64,000 bases of DNA from Tardiphaga robiniae (GTDB taxonomy: Bacteria; Pseudomonadota; Alphaproteobacteria; Rhizobiales; Xanthobacteraceae), in contig NZ_LVYV01000001.1 in the NCBI RefSeq assembly GCF_001618955.1, forward strand, positions 875,501 through 939,500. The letters are read 5' to 3'. The position numbers and the translations under genes were made by a program. Shown one piece after another: positions 18,817 to 27,138 of this stretch. The notes under the pieces were generated by a model that was not told where the DNA came from, searched no databases, and worked only from the letters and a program-made list of their open reading frames with translations. Position 1 is the stretch's first letter; the number at the start of each line of letters is the position of its first letter.

Positions 18817-19932
18817 ATGCCGGACGGCGACACTAGAAGCGATCATTCGAAGACCTCAAGCAATCTGCCTGCGGTGGTTCACGACGGCGAGGTCATGCGC
18901 CCGACGTCGGAGACCTGGCTGACCCGCGCGATCCGCTCCCTGTTCGGCTGGAAGCCGGGCTCGGTGCGTGCCGACCTGCAAGTCGTGCTCGACGCCTCCG
19001 CGCCAGACGAGACCGGCTTCTCCACCATCGAGCGCACGATGCTGCGCAACATTCTCGGCCTCAACGAGCGCCGCATCGCCGATGTCATGATACATCGCGC
19101 CGATATCATTGCGGTGAAGCAGGATATCTCGCTTGGCGAACTCATGGGCCTGTTCGAGAGCGCAGCCCATTCGCGCCTCGTCGTCTTCAACGAAACCCTC
19201 GACGATCCCGTCGGCATCGTCCATATCCGCGACCTGCTGGCTTACATGACGGCGCGCGCACGCATCGAGGTGCCATCCAAGGCCAAGCGCAAGAAGGTGC
19301 TGCCCGCGGGCCTCGATCTGCGCTCCGTCGACCTTGCCCAGACCGTCGTCGAGACCGGCATCATCCGCAAGCTGCTTTACGTACCTCCGTCGATGCGCGC
19401 CATCGATCTGCTCGCGCAGATGCAGGCGGCGCGTATCCATCTCGCACTCGTTGTCGACGAATATGGCGGCACCGACGGCCTCGTCTCCATCGAGGACATC
19501 GTCGAACAGATCGTCGGCGAGATCGATGACGAGCATGACAGCGACGAACCGCCATCCATCGTCAGGCAGGGCGATAGCTTCATCGCCGATGCACGCGCCA
19601 GCCTTGATGACGTGCGCGCCATGATCGGCGAGGAATTCGAGACCGGCGAAGATGGCGAGGAAGTCGAAACGCTCGGCGGCTATCTCGTCACCCATGTCGG
19701 ACGGCTACCCGTGCGCGGCGAGGTGATTTCCGGCCCTGGCAATTTCGAGATCGAAGTGCTCGATGCCGATCCGCGCCGCGTCAAGCGACTGCGCGTCGGC
19801 CCTCGCAAGGAGCGGCCTGTGCCACGTCCTCGCGAACCGCGCCGCCGCGATGCGGCGTCGGACACCGGCGCAGCACCGTCTAATGACAATGTGAATACGC
19901 CTCCATCAGGCGACAGCGCGGGAACGCCGTGA
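18817..19932 (+). CDS. CorC/HlyC-type CBS-domain protein (hemolysin family)
   Basis: 371 residues, ATG one base after the ybeY stop. There is no membrane domain, so it is the short CorC type. Two CBS repeats are visible, from about 85-150 (VMIHRADIIAVKQDISLGEL ... IVHIRDLLAYM) and 175-240 (LLYVPPSMRAIDLLAQMQAA ... DEYGGTDGLVSIEDIVEQIV). A CorC_HlyC transporter-associated domain near 255-335 follows (DARASLDDVRAMIGEEFETG, VEVLDADPRRVKRLR-like end). The C-terminal ~40 residues are Pro/Arg/Asp-rich. CorC is associated with Mg/Co efflux; here it is part of the phoH-ybeY-corC-lnt operon. Its stop overlaps the GTG start of lnt. Confidence 0.9.
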   Translation: MPDGDTRSDHSKTSSNLPAVVHDGEVMRPTSETWLTRAIRSLFGWKPGSVRADLQVVLDASAPDETGFSTIERTMLRNILGLNERRIADVMIHRADIIAVKQDISLGELMGLFESAAHSRLVVFNETLDDPVGIVHIRDLLAYMTARARIEVPSKAKRKKVLPAGLDLRSVDLAQTVVETGIIRKLLYVPPSMRAIDLLAQMQAARIHLALVVDEYGGTDGLVSIEDIVEQIVGEIDDEHDSDEPPSIVRQGDSFIADARASLDDVRAMIGEEFETGEDGEEVETLGGYLVTHVGRLPVRGEVISGPGNFEIEVLDADPRRVKRLRVGPRKERPVPRPREPRRRDAASDTGAAPSNDNVNTPPSGDSAGTP

Positions 19933-21536
19933 CATCACGTAGCCTGCGCTCGGTCGCACTCAGCATCATTCTCGCATGGGGTTGGAAGCGCGCAGGCATC
20001 GCCTTGCTGGCCGGTGCGGCGTCGTCGCTGGCGATGGCGCCGTTCAATGCGTGGCCGGTGCTGTTCATCACCTTTCCCGTCGTCGTCTGGCTGATCGATG
20101 GCGCCGCCGCCGGCAAGATGCGCGGCATTCCCGCCGCCGCCATGGCCGGCTGGTGGTTCGGTTTCGGCTATTTCGTACCGGGCCTGTACTGGATCGGCTA
20201 CGCTTTCCTCGTCGACGCGCAGACCTTCGCATGGCTGTTGCCCGCCGCGATCTGCGGCCTGCCCGCCTATCTCGCGCTATTCACCGCGATCGGTTTCGCG
20301 CTGGCACGCCTGCTCTGGACCAAGGATGCCAGCCGCATCTTCGCGCTCGCGGCGAGTCTCACGATCGGCGAATGGCTGCGCGGCCACGTGCTGACGGGCT
20401 TTCCCTGGAATGCGTTCGGCTATGCACTCACCGAGCCACTCGCGCTCGCGCAGAGCGCATCGCTGGTCGGCCTATGGGGACTGACATTTATCACTGTGGC
20501 GATCTTTGCATCGCCAGCGGTGCTGATCGACGGACGCTCGCGCACGCAGCGGCCGTGGCTGGCGCCGGCGCTTGCACTGGTGCTGCTCGTCGTGATGGGC
20601 GCCTATGGTATGGCCCGGCTCTCGCGCACGCCGACGCAGCTCGTCGCCAATGTGAAGCTGCGCATCATGCAGCCGAACCTGTCGCAGGACACGCGCTTCA
20701 ACTATTCCGCCAAGGCGGATGTCATGAGCAGATATCTTGCGCTATCGGACCGCGCGACCGGCCCGCAGAATTCAGGCGTCGGCGCAGCCAATATCCTGAT
20801 CTGGCCGGAATCCGCATTCCCGTTCTTCCTGTCGCGCGAGCCCGATGCGATGGCACAGATCGCCAATCTGCTGCCGAAAGGCACCGTGCTGGTCACCGGC
20901 GCTGTGCGCCCGCCGGATGCTCCGCTCGGCGTGCGCATCACGCAGGCCTATAATTCCATTTATGTGATCGACCATGACGGCAGCATCCTGTCGACTTATG
21001 ACAAACTGCATCTGGTGCCGTTCGGCGAGTATCTGCCATTCCAGAGCTTCATGGAGAAGATCGGCTTCCAGCAATTGACCAAAGTCCATGGCGGCTTCAT
21101 TCCCGGCACGCGTCGGAAGCCAATGGATATTCCCGGCGCGCCGCGCATGCTGCCGCTGATCTGCTACGAGGCGGTTTTCCCGGACGATATCACCACGCGT
21201 AACGATCGGCCGGGCTGGATCGTCAATCTCACCAATGATGGCTGGTTCGGGATTTCCACGGGCCCCTATCAGCACCTGCAACAAAGCCGCGTCCGCGCCA
21301 TCGAGGAGGGCCTGCCGCTGGTTCGCGCTGCGAACACCGGCATTTCCGTCGTGGTCGACCCTGTCGGTCGCGTGATCGCGCGGCTCGATCTCGGTGTCGA
21401 AGGCGTGCTGGATTCGGGATTGCCAGCGGCCATTTCGCCGACGGTCTACTCGAAAATCGGCGATATTCCCGCCGCGATGTTTGTCGCGCTCGCGATCATT
21501 TTCGCCGTTCGGCGGCGTACGCCGGTACGCCACTAG
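19929..21536 (+). CDS. lnt: apolipoprotein N-acyltransferase, GTG start
   Basis: Adds the third acyl chain to the N-terminal cysteine of lipoproteins at the periplasmic face of the inner membrane. 535 residues, starting at GTG 19929 in a GTGA overlap with the corC stop. An N-terminal part of about six membrane helices (WYWIGYAF-like LYWIGYAFLVD) precedes the nitrilase domain. The catalytic triad is visible: Glu294 in WPESAFPF, Lys359 in YDKLHLVPFGEYLPF and Cys412 in LICYEAVFP. NLTNDGWFG and the QHLQQSRVRAIEEGLPLVRA region complete the family pattern. Clients in this window would include the lipobox efflux adaptor. Confidence 0.96.
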   Translation: MTSRSLRSVALSIILAWGWKRAGIALLAGAASSLAMAPFNAWPVLFITFPVVVWLIDGAAAGKMRGIPAAAMAGWWFGFGYFVPGLYWIGYAFLVDAQTFAWLLPAAICGLPAYLALFTAIGFALARLLWTKDASRIFALAASLTIGEWLRGHVLTGFPWNAFGYALTEPLALAQSASLVGLWGLTFITVAIFASPAVLIDGRSRTQRPWLAPALALVLLVVMGAYGMARLSRTPTQLVANVKLRIMQPNLSQDTRFNYSAKADVMSRYLALSDRATGPQNSGVGAANILIWPESAFPFFLSREPDAMAQIANLLPKGTVLVTGAVRPPDAPLGVRITQAYNSIYVIDHDGSILSTYDKLHLVPFGEYLPFQSFMEKIGFQQLTKVHGGFIPGTRRKPMDIPGAPRMLPLICYEAVFPDDITTRNDRPGWIVNLTNDGWFGISTGPYQHLQQSRVRAIEEGLPLVRAANTGISVVVDPVGRVIARLDLGVEGVLDSGLPAAISPTVYSKIGDIPAAMFVALAIIFAVRRRTPVRH

Positions 21537-21638
21537 CGCGAGACTTGAAGCATTTGATATAGCTTGCGAACCAGCTTTCGCCGCCTACCGAACAACCCTC
21601 TCGATGTGATTGCTTTTTAAGCTAGCTTTGTAAGCTTT

Positions 21639-21742
21639 ATTTCTCACCTATTGAGAAATAAAGGTGCAGTGGCTTAAATTTTCCGCTTAGGAAAATTTGC
21701 GCGGTTGTTATAATCCACTAGGATACCTTTGGTTACAACCGC
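21639..21742. promoter_or_regulatory. three successive inverted repeats upstream of the HTH regulator
   Basis: AT-rich 273-bp gap between lnt and the XRE gene. It holds ATTTCTCA-5 nt-TGAGAAAT (21639-21659, perfect 8-bp arms), AAATTTTCC-GCTTA-GGAAAATTT (21676-21698, perfect 9-bp arms) and GCGGTTGT ... ACAACCGC (21701-21708 and 21735-21742). They lie 68-170 bp before the start codon, a plausible promoter/operator region for the HTH gene. Binding by any protein is inference. Confidence 0.55.
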
Positions 21743-21809
21743 AGCTGCCCTAAATGACGGATTGCCACGCATGATCCGTCTCCCTTGATGTGATCCAGGA
21801 GTAATTGAG

Positions 21810-22226
21810 ATGTCGACGAAAGCGCCCAATCCTGTTGACAAATATGTCGGCAGCCGTGTGCGCATGCGGCGCATTATGCTCGGCATGAGTCAGGAAAAGC
21901 TGGGCGAAGCCCTCGGTCTGACGTTTCAACAAGTTCAGAAATACGAGAAGGGCACCAACCGCGTCGGCGCCAGCCGGCTGCAGCAGATTTCGGAAATTCT
22001 GCAGGTCCCCGTCTCGTTCCTGTTCGAAGGCGGCCCCGGCGCGATCCATAACGGCGAAGGCTTCGCTGAAGCGTCCTCGCCTGCCTATGTCTCCGACTTC
22101 CTCGCCACCTCCGAAGGCCTCGCTCTGACCCGCGCCTTCACGCGCATCACCGATGCCAAGCTCCGCCGCAGCATCGTCGACCTGGTCGAACAGATCGCTT
22201 CGCGCGAAGCTCCGGATCAGCGCTAA
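21810..22226 (+). CDS. XRE-family helix-turn-helix regulator (PraR/PhrR-like)
   Basis: 138 residues. The Cro/CI-type HTH spans about residues 14-70: VRMRRIMLGMSQEKLGEALG, then FQQVQKYEKGTNRVGASRLQ. A linker and a C-terminal helix follow (LALTRAFTRITDAKLRRSIV). The sequence closely follows the PraR (Azorhizobium, Rhizobium) / PhrR (Sinorhizobium) regulator, which in those organisms represses genes for biofilm, symbiosis or acid response; the symbol is not assigned because the role here is untested. It lies between lnt and trmB, behind three palindromes that may be autoregulatory sites. Confidence 0.88.
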   Translation: MSTKAPNPVDKYVGSRVRMRRIMLGMSQEKLGEALGLTFQQVQKYEKGTNRVGASRLQQISEILQVPVSFLFEGGPGAIHNGEGFAEASSPAYVSDFLATSEGLALTRAFTRITDAKLRRSIVDLVEQIASREAPDQR

Positions 22227-22304
22227 AATCACGGTACTTTCAACGGAAATTCGTCATCGCGCCTGATGGCGCCGATGGCGTTTCGGCTGTATCACTCGCG
22301 CGCG

Positions 22305-23060
22305 ATGACCACAGCCAATTCCAATCATAACGATCACGATGCCCCCGCTGATGCGGGTGCGTCCACGCCTGCCGAGAGCGGCCATTACACCGGCTCGTTC
22401 TTCGGACGCCGCAAGGGCCACAAGCTGCGCGACCATCAGGCCGACCTGATGGCGACGCTGCTGCCGGCGCTCACCGTCGACATCGCACATCCAGCACCTG
22501 ACAATATTCGCACGCTGTTCGGCACTGATGTCGAGACCGTGCGTCTCGAAATCGGCTTCGGCGGCGGCGAACATCTCGTCGCGGAAGCGCTGGCGCATCC
22601 ACATATCGGCTTCATCGGCTGCGAGCCCTATATCAACGGCATGGCGAAGATTCTGACGCAGATCGAGGCGCAGGACATCGGCAATATCCGCCTCGTCGCC
22701 GGCGACGCCGCCGAACTTCTCACATGGGCACCGGCGCAATCGCTGTCACGCATCGACCTGATCCATCCGGATCCATGGCCGAAGAAGCGTCACTGGAAGC
22801 GCCGCTTCGTGCAGGACGCAACACTGGCTGCGATGGCGCGCGTGCTGAAGCCGTCAGGGGAATTTCGTTTCGTGCATGACATTCCGGATTACGTCGCGTG
22901 GACACTCTGGCATGTCTCGCGATCGCCGGATTTCATCTGGACCGCAAAGCGCGCCGATGATTGGCGCCTGCCATGGCCGAACTACACCATGACGCGCTAC
23001 GGCCGCAAAGCCACGCGTGAGGGCCGCATCGCGGCCTATCTCATTTTCGAGAGAAGCTGA
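22305..23060 (+). CDS. trmB: tRNA (guanine-N7-)-methyltransferase
   Basis: SAM-dependent enzyme making m7G46 in tRNA. 251 residues from ATG 22305 (protein start MTTANSNHNDHDAPADAG); an upstream ATG at 22266 adds 13 unlikely residues. The N-terminal 25 residues are His/Asn/Ala-rich. The family motifs are FFGRRKGHKLRDHQADLM, SAM motif LEIGFGGGEHLVAEAL, the acidic LIHPDPWPKKRHWKRRFVQ signature, and the C-terminal TRYGRKATREGRIAAYLIFE. A metK gene, often found between the HTH gene and trmB in Rhizobiales, is not here. Confidence 0.95.
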   Translation: MTTANSNHNDHDAPADAGASTPAESGHYTGSFFGRRKGHKLRDHQADLMATLLPALTVDIAHPAPDNIRTLFGTDVETVRLEIGFGGGEHLVAEALAHPHIGFIGCEPYINGMAKILTQIEAQDIGNIRLVAGDAAELLTWAPAQSLSRIDLIHPDPWPKKRHWKRRFVQDATLAAMARVLKPSGEFRFVHDIPDYVAWTLWHVSRSPDFIWTAKRADDWRLPWPNYTMTRYGRKATREGRIAAYLIFERS

Positions 23061-23071
23061 TATCGCAGGCG

Positions 23072-23147
23072 GTAGCCCGGATGAGCGATGCGACATCCGG
23101 GGTCTGCGCCTGCCTCACCCGCGTGTCGCTGCGCTCATGCGGGCTAC
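23072..23147. repeat. intergenic palindromic repeat bounded by GTAGCCCGG ... CGGGCTAC
   Basis: A 76-bp element with inverted ends GTAGCCCG and CGGGCTAC and inner GATGAGCG(A) / CGCTCATG complementarity, lying between the convergent trmB and hydroxyacid dehydrogenase genes. It is a second repeat type, unrelated to the GCCGGGCAT family. Only one copy was found in this window. Confidence 0.65.
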
Positions 23148-23150
23148 AGG

Positions 23151-24152
23151 TCACAGCATGTTCGGAAGCACACGATCCGGCGGCTTGTGATTGTCGAGGA
23201 AGGCACGGATGTTGATGATGACCTTCTCGCCCATCTCGACACGGCCCTCGATCGTCGCCGAGCCCATATGCGGCAACAATACCACCTTGCCGGCGCGCGC
23301 GAGCCGGACCAGTTTCGGACTCACCGCGGGCTCATGCTCAAACACGTCGAGCGCGGCACCGGCGATGTCGCCCGACTCGATCAGCTTGATCATCGTCTCT
23401 TCGTCGATTACCTCGCCCCGCGCGGTATTGACGATATAGGCATCCTTACGGATCAGCTTGAGACGACGTGCTGACAACAGGTGGAACGTTGCCGGCGTAT
23501 GCGGACAGTTCACCGAGATGATGTCCATGCGCGCCAGCATCTGGTCGAGCGAGTCCCAATAGGTCGCACCGAGTTCTTCGGCAATCTTCGGTGCCACGGG
23601 TTTGCGGTTGTGATAGTGGATCTGTAGCCCGAAGGCGCGGGCGCGGCGCGCCACGGCCTGGCCGATACGGCCCATGCCGATGATGCCGAGCCGCTTGCCG
23701 CCGAGCCGCTTGCCCAGCATCCAGGTCGGCGACCAGCCTTGCCAGTCCTTGCCTTCGGTCAGAATCGAGGCACCCTCGATCAGCCGGCGCGGCACTGCGA
23801 GGATCATCGACATGGTCATGTCGGCGGTGTCTTCAGTGAGCACCTTCGGCGTATTGGTGACGGTGATGCCGCGGGCATGGGCCGCGACGACATCGATATT
23901 GTCGACGCCGTTGCCAAAATTGGCGATCAGCCTCAGCTTGCAGTCGGGATGCTCGAGCAGTTCCTTGGTGATTTCGTCGGTGACGGTTGGCACCAGCACA
24001 TCGGCGGTGCGGGTCGCTTCAGCGAGTTGCTCGGGCGTCAGAGGCGTGTCGTCGAGATTGATGTGCGCATCGAACAGTTCGCGCATGCGGGTCTCGATCG
24101 AGTCCGGCAGCTTGCGCGTGACGATGACGAGAGGCTTTTTCTTGACCGACAT
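23151..24152 (-). CDS. D-isomer-specific 2-hydroxyacid dehydrogenase (glyoxylate/hydroxypyruvate reductase type)
   Basis: 333 residues from ATG 24152 (protein start MSVKKKPLVIVTRKLPDSIE), with GCAGGAC upstream; the 99 open codons before it lie in a non-coding stretch and are rejected. The NAD-binding motif is GIIGMGRIGQAVARRARAFG near residues 155-174. The substrate Arg is in VNTARGEVIDEE and the catalytic His in LLPHMGSATIEGR. NFGNGVDNIDVVAAHARGI places it with GyaR-type reductases of glyoxylate or hydroxypyruvate; a phosphite or formate dehydrogenase is less likely at this length. Convergent with trmB across a palindromic repeat. Confidence 0.88.
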   Translation of the reverse strand: MSVKKKPLVIVTRKLPDSIETRMRELFDAHINLDDTPLTPEQLAEATRTADVLVPTVTDEITKELLEHPDCKLRLIANFGNGVDNIDVVAAHARGITVTNTPKVLTEDTADMTMSMILAVPRRLIEGASILTEGKDWQGWSPTWMLGKRLGGKRLGIIGMGRIGQAVARRARAFGLQIHYHNRKPVAPKIAEELGATYWDSLDQMLARMDIISVNCPHTPATFHLLSARRLKLIRKDAYIVNTARGEVIDEETMIKLIESGDIAGAALDVFEHEPAVSPKLVRLARAGKVVLLPHMGSATIEGRVEMGEKVIINIRAFLDNHKPPDRVLPNML

Positions 24153-24376
24153 GTCCTGCTCACTCGCGCTTTGGCTAATCCGTTCAGTCCGCATTAACCC
24201 GGTTGTTCGAAACTGCCGCAGCCGCGAATTCACCGTTTCCTCGGGTTCCCCGACACCCTTTTTGGTGCCTTGGCCTTCGGTCCTCTCTAGCAGAAGACCA
24301 AGCCAAAACAAGAACCCAACAGGCGCGTGCGGCGCGGCGGCACTTGCGTTCTTTGGATTGGGTTGAGGTGGGGTTG

Positions 24377-24904
24377 ATGGCGTTCCGGCGATTTGCGTGT
24401 GCAATGTTGGCGATGGGTACTCTGATCGCAGCAGCAATCGATCCGGCACTCGCTGCCAAGGACACGCCGCTGGGCGCCAGCGGCCTGCCGGTGCCGCGCT
24501 ACGTCAGCCTCAAGTCGGATCACGTTAATGTCCGCGCCGGCCCCACCAAGGACAATGATGTCGCCTGGGTCTATACTCGCTCCGGCCTGCCGGTGGAGAT
24601 CACCGCCGAATACGAGAACTGGCGCCGCGTCCGTGATTCCGAGGGCGCCGAGGGCTGGGTCTATCACTCGCTGCTGTCCGGCCGCCGCACCGCGGTCGTG
24701 ACCATGAAATCCAAGGACGAACTCGCCTCGATCTACGACAATCCGGATGCGACCAGCGCCGTCGCAGCGCGGTTACAGGCGGGTGTCGTGGCGCAGGTAA
24801 AGCGCTGCAACAATGGCTGGTGCCGGGTGATCGGCAACGGCTTTGATGGCTGGATCGAACAGCAACGGCTATGGGGCGTCTACGCCGACGAGAAGGTGAA
24901 CTGA
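24377..24904 (+). CDS. exported SH3-domain protein
   Basis: 175 residues. ATG 24377 follows GAGGTGGGG. A signal peptide (FRRFACAMLAMGTLIAAA ... ALAAK) is followed by two bacterial SH3 modules. The first is about residues 48-105 (VNVRAGPTKDNDVAWVYTR, ENWRRVRDSEGAEGWVYHS). The second, degenerate, is 110-170 (VVAQVKRCNNGWCRVIGNG, FDGWIEQQRLWGVY). Such proteins generally sit in the periplasm and bind cell wall or protein ligands. The C-terminal 34 bases overlap the start of the following SGNH hydrolase, so the two are probably translated from one message. Confidence 0.8.
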   Translation: MAFRRFACAMLAMGTLIAAAIDPALAAKDTPLGASGLPVPRYVSLKSDHVNVRAGPTKDNDVAWVYTRSGLPVEITAEYENWRRVRDSEGAEGWVYHSLLSGRRTAVVTMKSKDELASIYDNPDATSAVAARLQAGVVAQVKRCNNGWCRVIGNGFDGWIEQQRLWGVYADEKVN

Positions 24905-25698
24905 GGACATCCCGCATCGGGAGCTTGGCCTGCGCCGGCGCAGTGATCGCCGTTGCAGCGCTGTTATGGTCCGGCCCGGCTCGAGCGCAATCCGCCACTG
25001 AGACGTGTCTGGCTGTGGATCAGCGGCTGTCTGGTGATGCGACCCTTCCGCGCACCGTGGCTGCGCTCAAAACCGGTGGCCCGCTCAAGATCGTCGCCAT
25101 GGGCTCGTCCTCGACGCTCGGCTTGTGGCAATCCAACCCCGCCAAGACCTATCCCGGCATGCTGCAGAGCGAGCTGCAACGCCTGAACCCCGGACTGCGG
25201 CTGGAGGTCATCAATAGTGGGCGGAACGCCGACACGATCCCCGGCAACATCGCGCGCTTCGACCGCGATGTGCTGGCACATCGCCCGGATCTGGTGATCT
25301 GGCAGATCGGCACCAATGACGTGACCTGGCTGCAAAGCGCAGACAGCCTGACCGGCAGGATCGTCGAGGGCATCCGCCTGCTGAAGGCTGACGGCGCCGA
25401 CGTGATCCTGATGGATCAGCAATACGCGCCGGTCATTCTCGCATCGCAATATTCCAAGATGCAGGCGAGCATAGCTGACGCCGCCCGGCAGGGACGCGTC
25501 CCGCTGTTCTCGCGCTTCGAGCTGATGCGCCGTGCAGTGGACGCAGGGCTCTCCATGGGAGCACTGACGGCCTGGGACGGACTACACAATTCCGCAGCCG
25601 GCTACGAATGCACAGGACGTGCACTGGCGCGCGCGATCGTGGCGACGGCTGCAGCTGGCGAGCAAACGCCGCCGAAAACGGTTCGGCGGCGCAAATAA
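24871..25698 (+). CDS. exported SGNH/GDSL-family hydrolase
   Basis: 275 residues from ATG 24871, overlapping the SH3 gene by 34 bases; the true start could be a few codons later (CTG 24901 or TTG 24925), as all leave a signal peptide ending near PARAQ at residue 40. Block I is MGSSSTLG with the serine near 79-81, block III IGTNDVTWLQ, and block V DGLHNSAAGYECTGRAL with the Asp-His pair. The nucleophile motif GSSS replaces the usual GDS. The substrate is unknown: a cell-wall, polysaccharide-acetyl or lipid ester is possible in the periplasm. The pairing with an SH3 protein hints at envelope polysaccharide. Confidence 0.78.
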   Translation: MGRLRRREGELRTSRIGSLACAGAVIAVAALLWSGPARAQSATETCLAVDQRLSGDATLPRTVAALKTGGPLKIVAMGSSSTLGLWQSNPAKTYPGMLQSELQRLNPGLRLEVINSGRNADTIPGNIARFDRDVLAHRPDLVIWQIGTNDVTWLQSADSLTGRIVEGIRLLKADGADVILMDQQYAPVILASQYSKMQASIADAARQGRVPLFSRFELMRRAVDAGLSMGALTAWDGLHNSAAGYECTGRALARAIVATAAAGEQTPPKTVRRRK

Positions 25699-25720
25699 CT
25701 TCAGAATTTGGATAAAGCCG

Positions 25721-26209
25721 TTAGCGCTTCTTGCGCAGACGAACGACCATGTCGATGCGGCTGATCTCGAAGCCCTCGGGGACTTCCGGCATCTTGGTCA
25801 GCACGAGGTTCTGGTCCGGAATATCGACCAGCTCGTGGTTGTTCTCGAGATAGTAGTGGTGATGCGAGGTCACGTTGGTATCGAAATAGGTCTTCGTACC
25901 ATCCACGCTGACCTGACGAAGCAGGCCGGAATCCGTGAGCTGATTGAGCGTGTTGTAAACGGTCGCCAGCGACACCGGCACCTTGGCGAGAGTCGCTTCC
26001 TCGTACAGCATTTCCGCGGTGAGATGACGCGCGCCCTTGCCGAACAGCAGCCAGCCCAGCGCCATACGCTGACGGGTGGGACGCAGGCCGACCGACTGCA
26101 GCATCTCGTTGACGTCATGCCACGGGCAACCAGTCAGAGCCGGCTGACGGCCATGATTGATTTCCGCAACCGCAGCTGCGTCATCCAAAACTGAAATGCT
26201 GTCGCTCAT
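25721..26209 (-). CDS. irr: iron response regulator Irr (Fur family)
   Basis: Global regulator of iron and haem metabolism in Rhizobiales; in Bradyrhizobium it accumulates under iron limitation and is degraded on haem binding. 162 residues from ATG 26209 (protein start MSDSISVLDDAA); 45 further open codons to 26344 are rejected. The N-terminal haem regulatory motif is Cys28-Pro29 in LTGCPWHDV, and the second haem site His116-118 is in TSHHHYYLENNHE. The winged helix is GLRPTRQRMALGWLLF with SLATVYNTLNQLTDSG. Divergent from fabA across 307 bp. Confidence 0.96.
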   Translation of the reverse strand: MSDSISVLDDAAAVAEINHGRQPALTGCPWHDVNEMLQSVGLRPTRQRMALGWLLFGKGARHLTAEMLYEEATLAKVPVSLATVYNTLNQLTDSGLLRQVSVDGTKTYFDTNVTSHHHYYLENNHELVDIPDQNLVLTKMPEVPEGFEISRIDMVVRLRKKR

Positions 26210-26516
26210 ATCCACGTCAGTAATCCTGCCGTTCACACTCAAAAAGAACACTGAATTCGGTTCTAATATAGAAAGATAGGGCCTCAGATGCAAGGTTTTC
26301 GCAACTAGGAGCCATGCATCAGAAGGGATGCTTCCGCAGTGCATCGCAACATGGTCAATAACCCGCCAAAAGCAGGCGATCCGCCGCTTTGCCGCCTCAT
26401 AAGCCTATGATAGAGAGCGCCCAACCGGGGCAAGTTCCCGCGTCATTTGGAACAATTCTATATGTGGCTACTCGACCCCGGGTAGCCACCACCATCGATG
26501 GACCCAGAAAGCCGGC
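26210..26516. other. irr-fabA divergent intergenic region
   Basis: 307 bp with no gene, holding both 5' regions. A small palindrome TTCTA-ATA-TAGAA (26261-26273) lies 52 bp before the irr start. It is the inverse arrangement of the published Irr box core, so it is not called as one. The fabA-proximal part (26440-26510) contains CTACTCGACCCCGGGTAGCCACC, which includes a CTACCCGGG-like inverted stretch of unknown meaning. Confidence 0.5.
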
Positions 26517-27056
26517 ATGATCCAGGAACAACGCAACAGCTACGCATATGAAGACCTGCTGGCCTGTGGCCGCGGCGAGCTGTTCGGGCCAGGCAATGCC
26601 CAATTGCCCCTGCCGCCCATGCTGATGTTCGATCGTATCACCGAGATTACGGCTGACGGCGGCGAATTCGGCAAGGGTCTCGTGCGCGCTGAACTCGACG
26701 TCAATTCGGACCTCTGGTTCTTCGCATGCCATTTCAAGGGCGATCCGGTGATGCCGGGCTGCCTCGGCCTCGATGCCATGTGGCAGATGGTCGGGTTCTT
26801 TCTCGGCTGGTCGGGCGGCATCGGCCCCGGTCGCGCGCTCGGACTCAGCGAGCTGAAGTTTTCCGGCCAGGTTCTCCCGAACGTCAAAAAGGTCGTGTAC
26901 ACCATCGATATCAAGCGCGTGATGCGTTCAAAATTGTGGTTGGGGATCGCCGACGGCTCGCTTTCGGCCGATGGCGAGATTATCTATCGCGCCAAGGACC
27001 TGAAGGTCGGCCTGTTCAAGCAGGAAGCACCTGCCGCATTGCAGCCGGGAACGTGA
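26517..27056 (+). CDS. fabA: 3-hydroxyacyl-[ACP] dehydratase/isomerase FabA
   Basis: Dehydrates 3-hydroxydecanoyl-ACP and isomerises the product to cis-3-decenoyl-ACP, the entry to anaerobic-type unsaturated fatty acid synthesis. 179 residues, typical length. The hot-dog active site is intact: His72 in [17 protein letters not shown] and Asp86 in [16 protein letters not shown]. The sequence [20 protein letters not shown] at the N-terminus is diagnostic for FabA rather than FabZ. First gene of fabA-fabB-fabI, with 82 bp to fabB. Confidence 0.97.
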   Translation: MIQEQRNSYAYEDLLACGRGELFGPGNAQLPLPPMLMFDRITEITADGGEFGKGLVRAELDVNSDLWFFACHFKGDPVMPGCLGLDAMWQMVGFFLGWSGGIGPGRALGLSELKFSGQVLPNVKKVVYTIDIKRVMRSKLWLGIADGSLSADGEIIYRAKDLKVGLFKQEAPAALQPGT

Positions 27057-27138
27057 TCTACCGGGTGCCATTCAACGGCGGTCTCCGAGGGGGCGACCGC
27101 CAGTTCCACAACAACGTAATTCAAAGGGCGAGGCGATC

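Noticed and set aside
21639-21742. Riboswitch or T-box leader before the HTH gene
   Set aside because: The arms are simple inverted repeats without the conserved core of any riboswitch I know, and the downstream gene is a regulator, not a metabolic gene.
26261-26273. Irr box (ICE) in the irr promoter
   Set aside because: The half sites are in the opposite orientation from the consensus I recall; recorded only as a weak palindrome.
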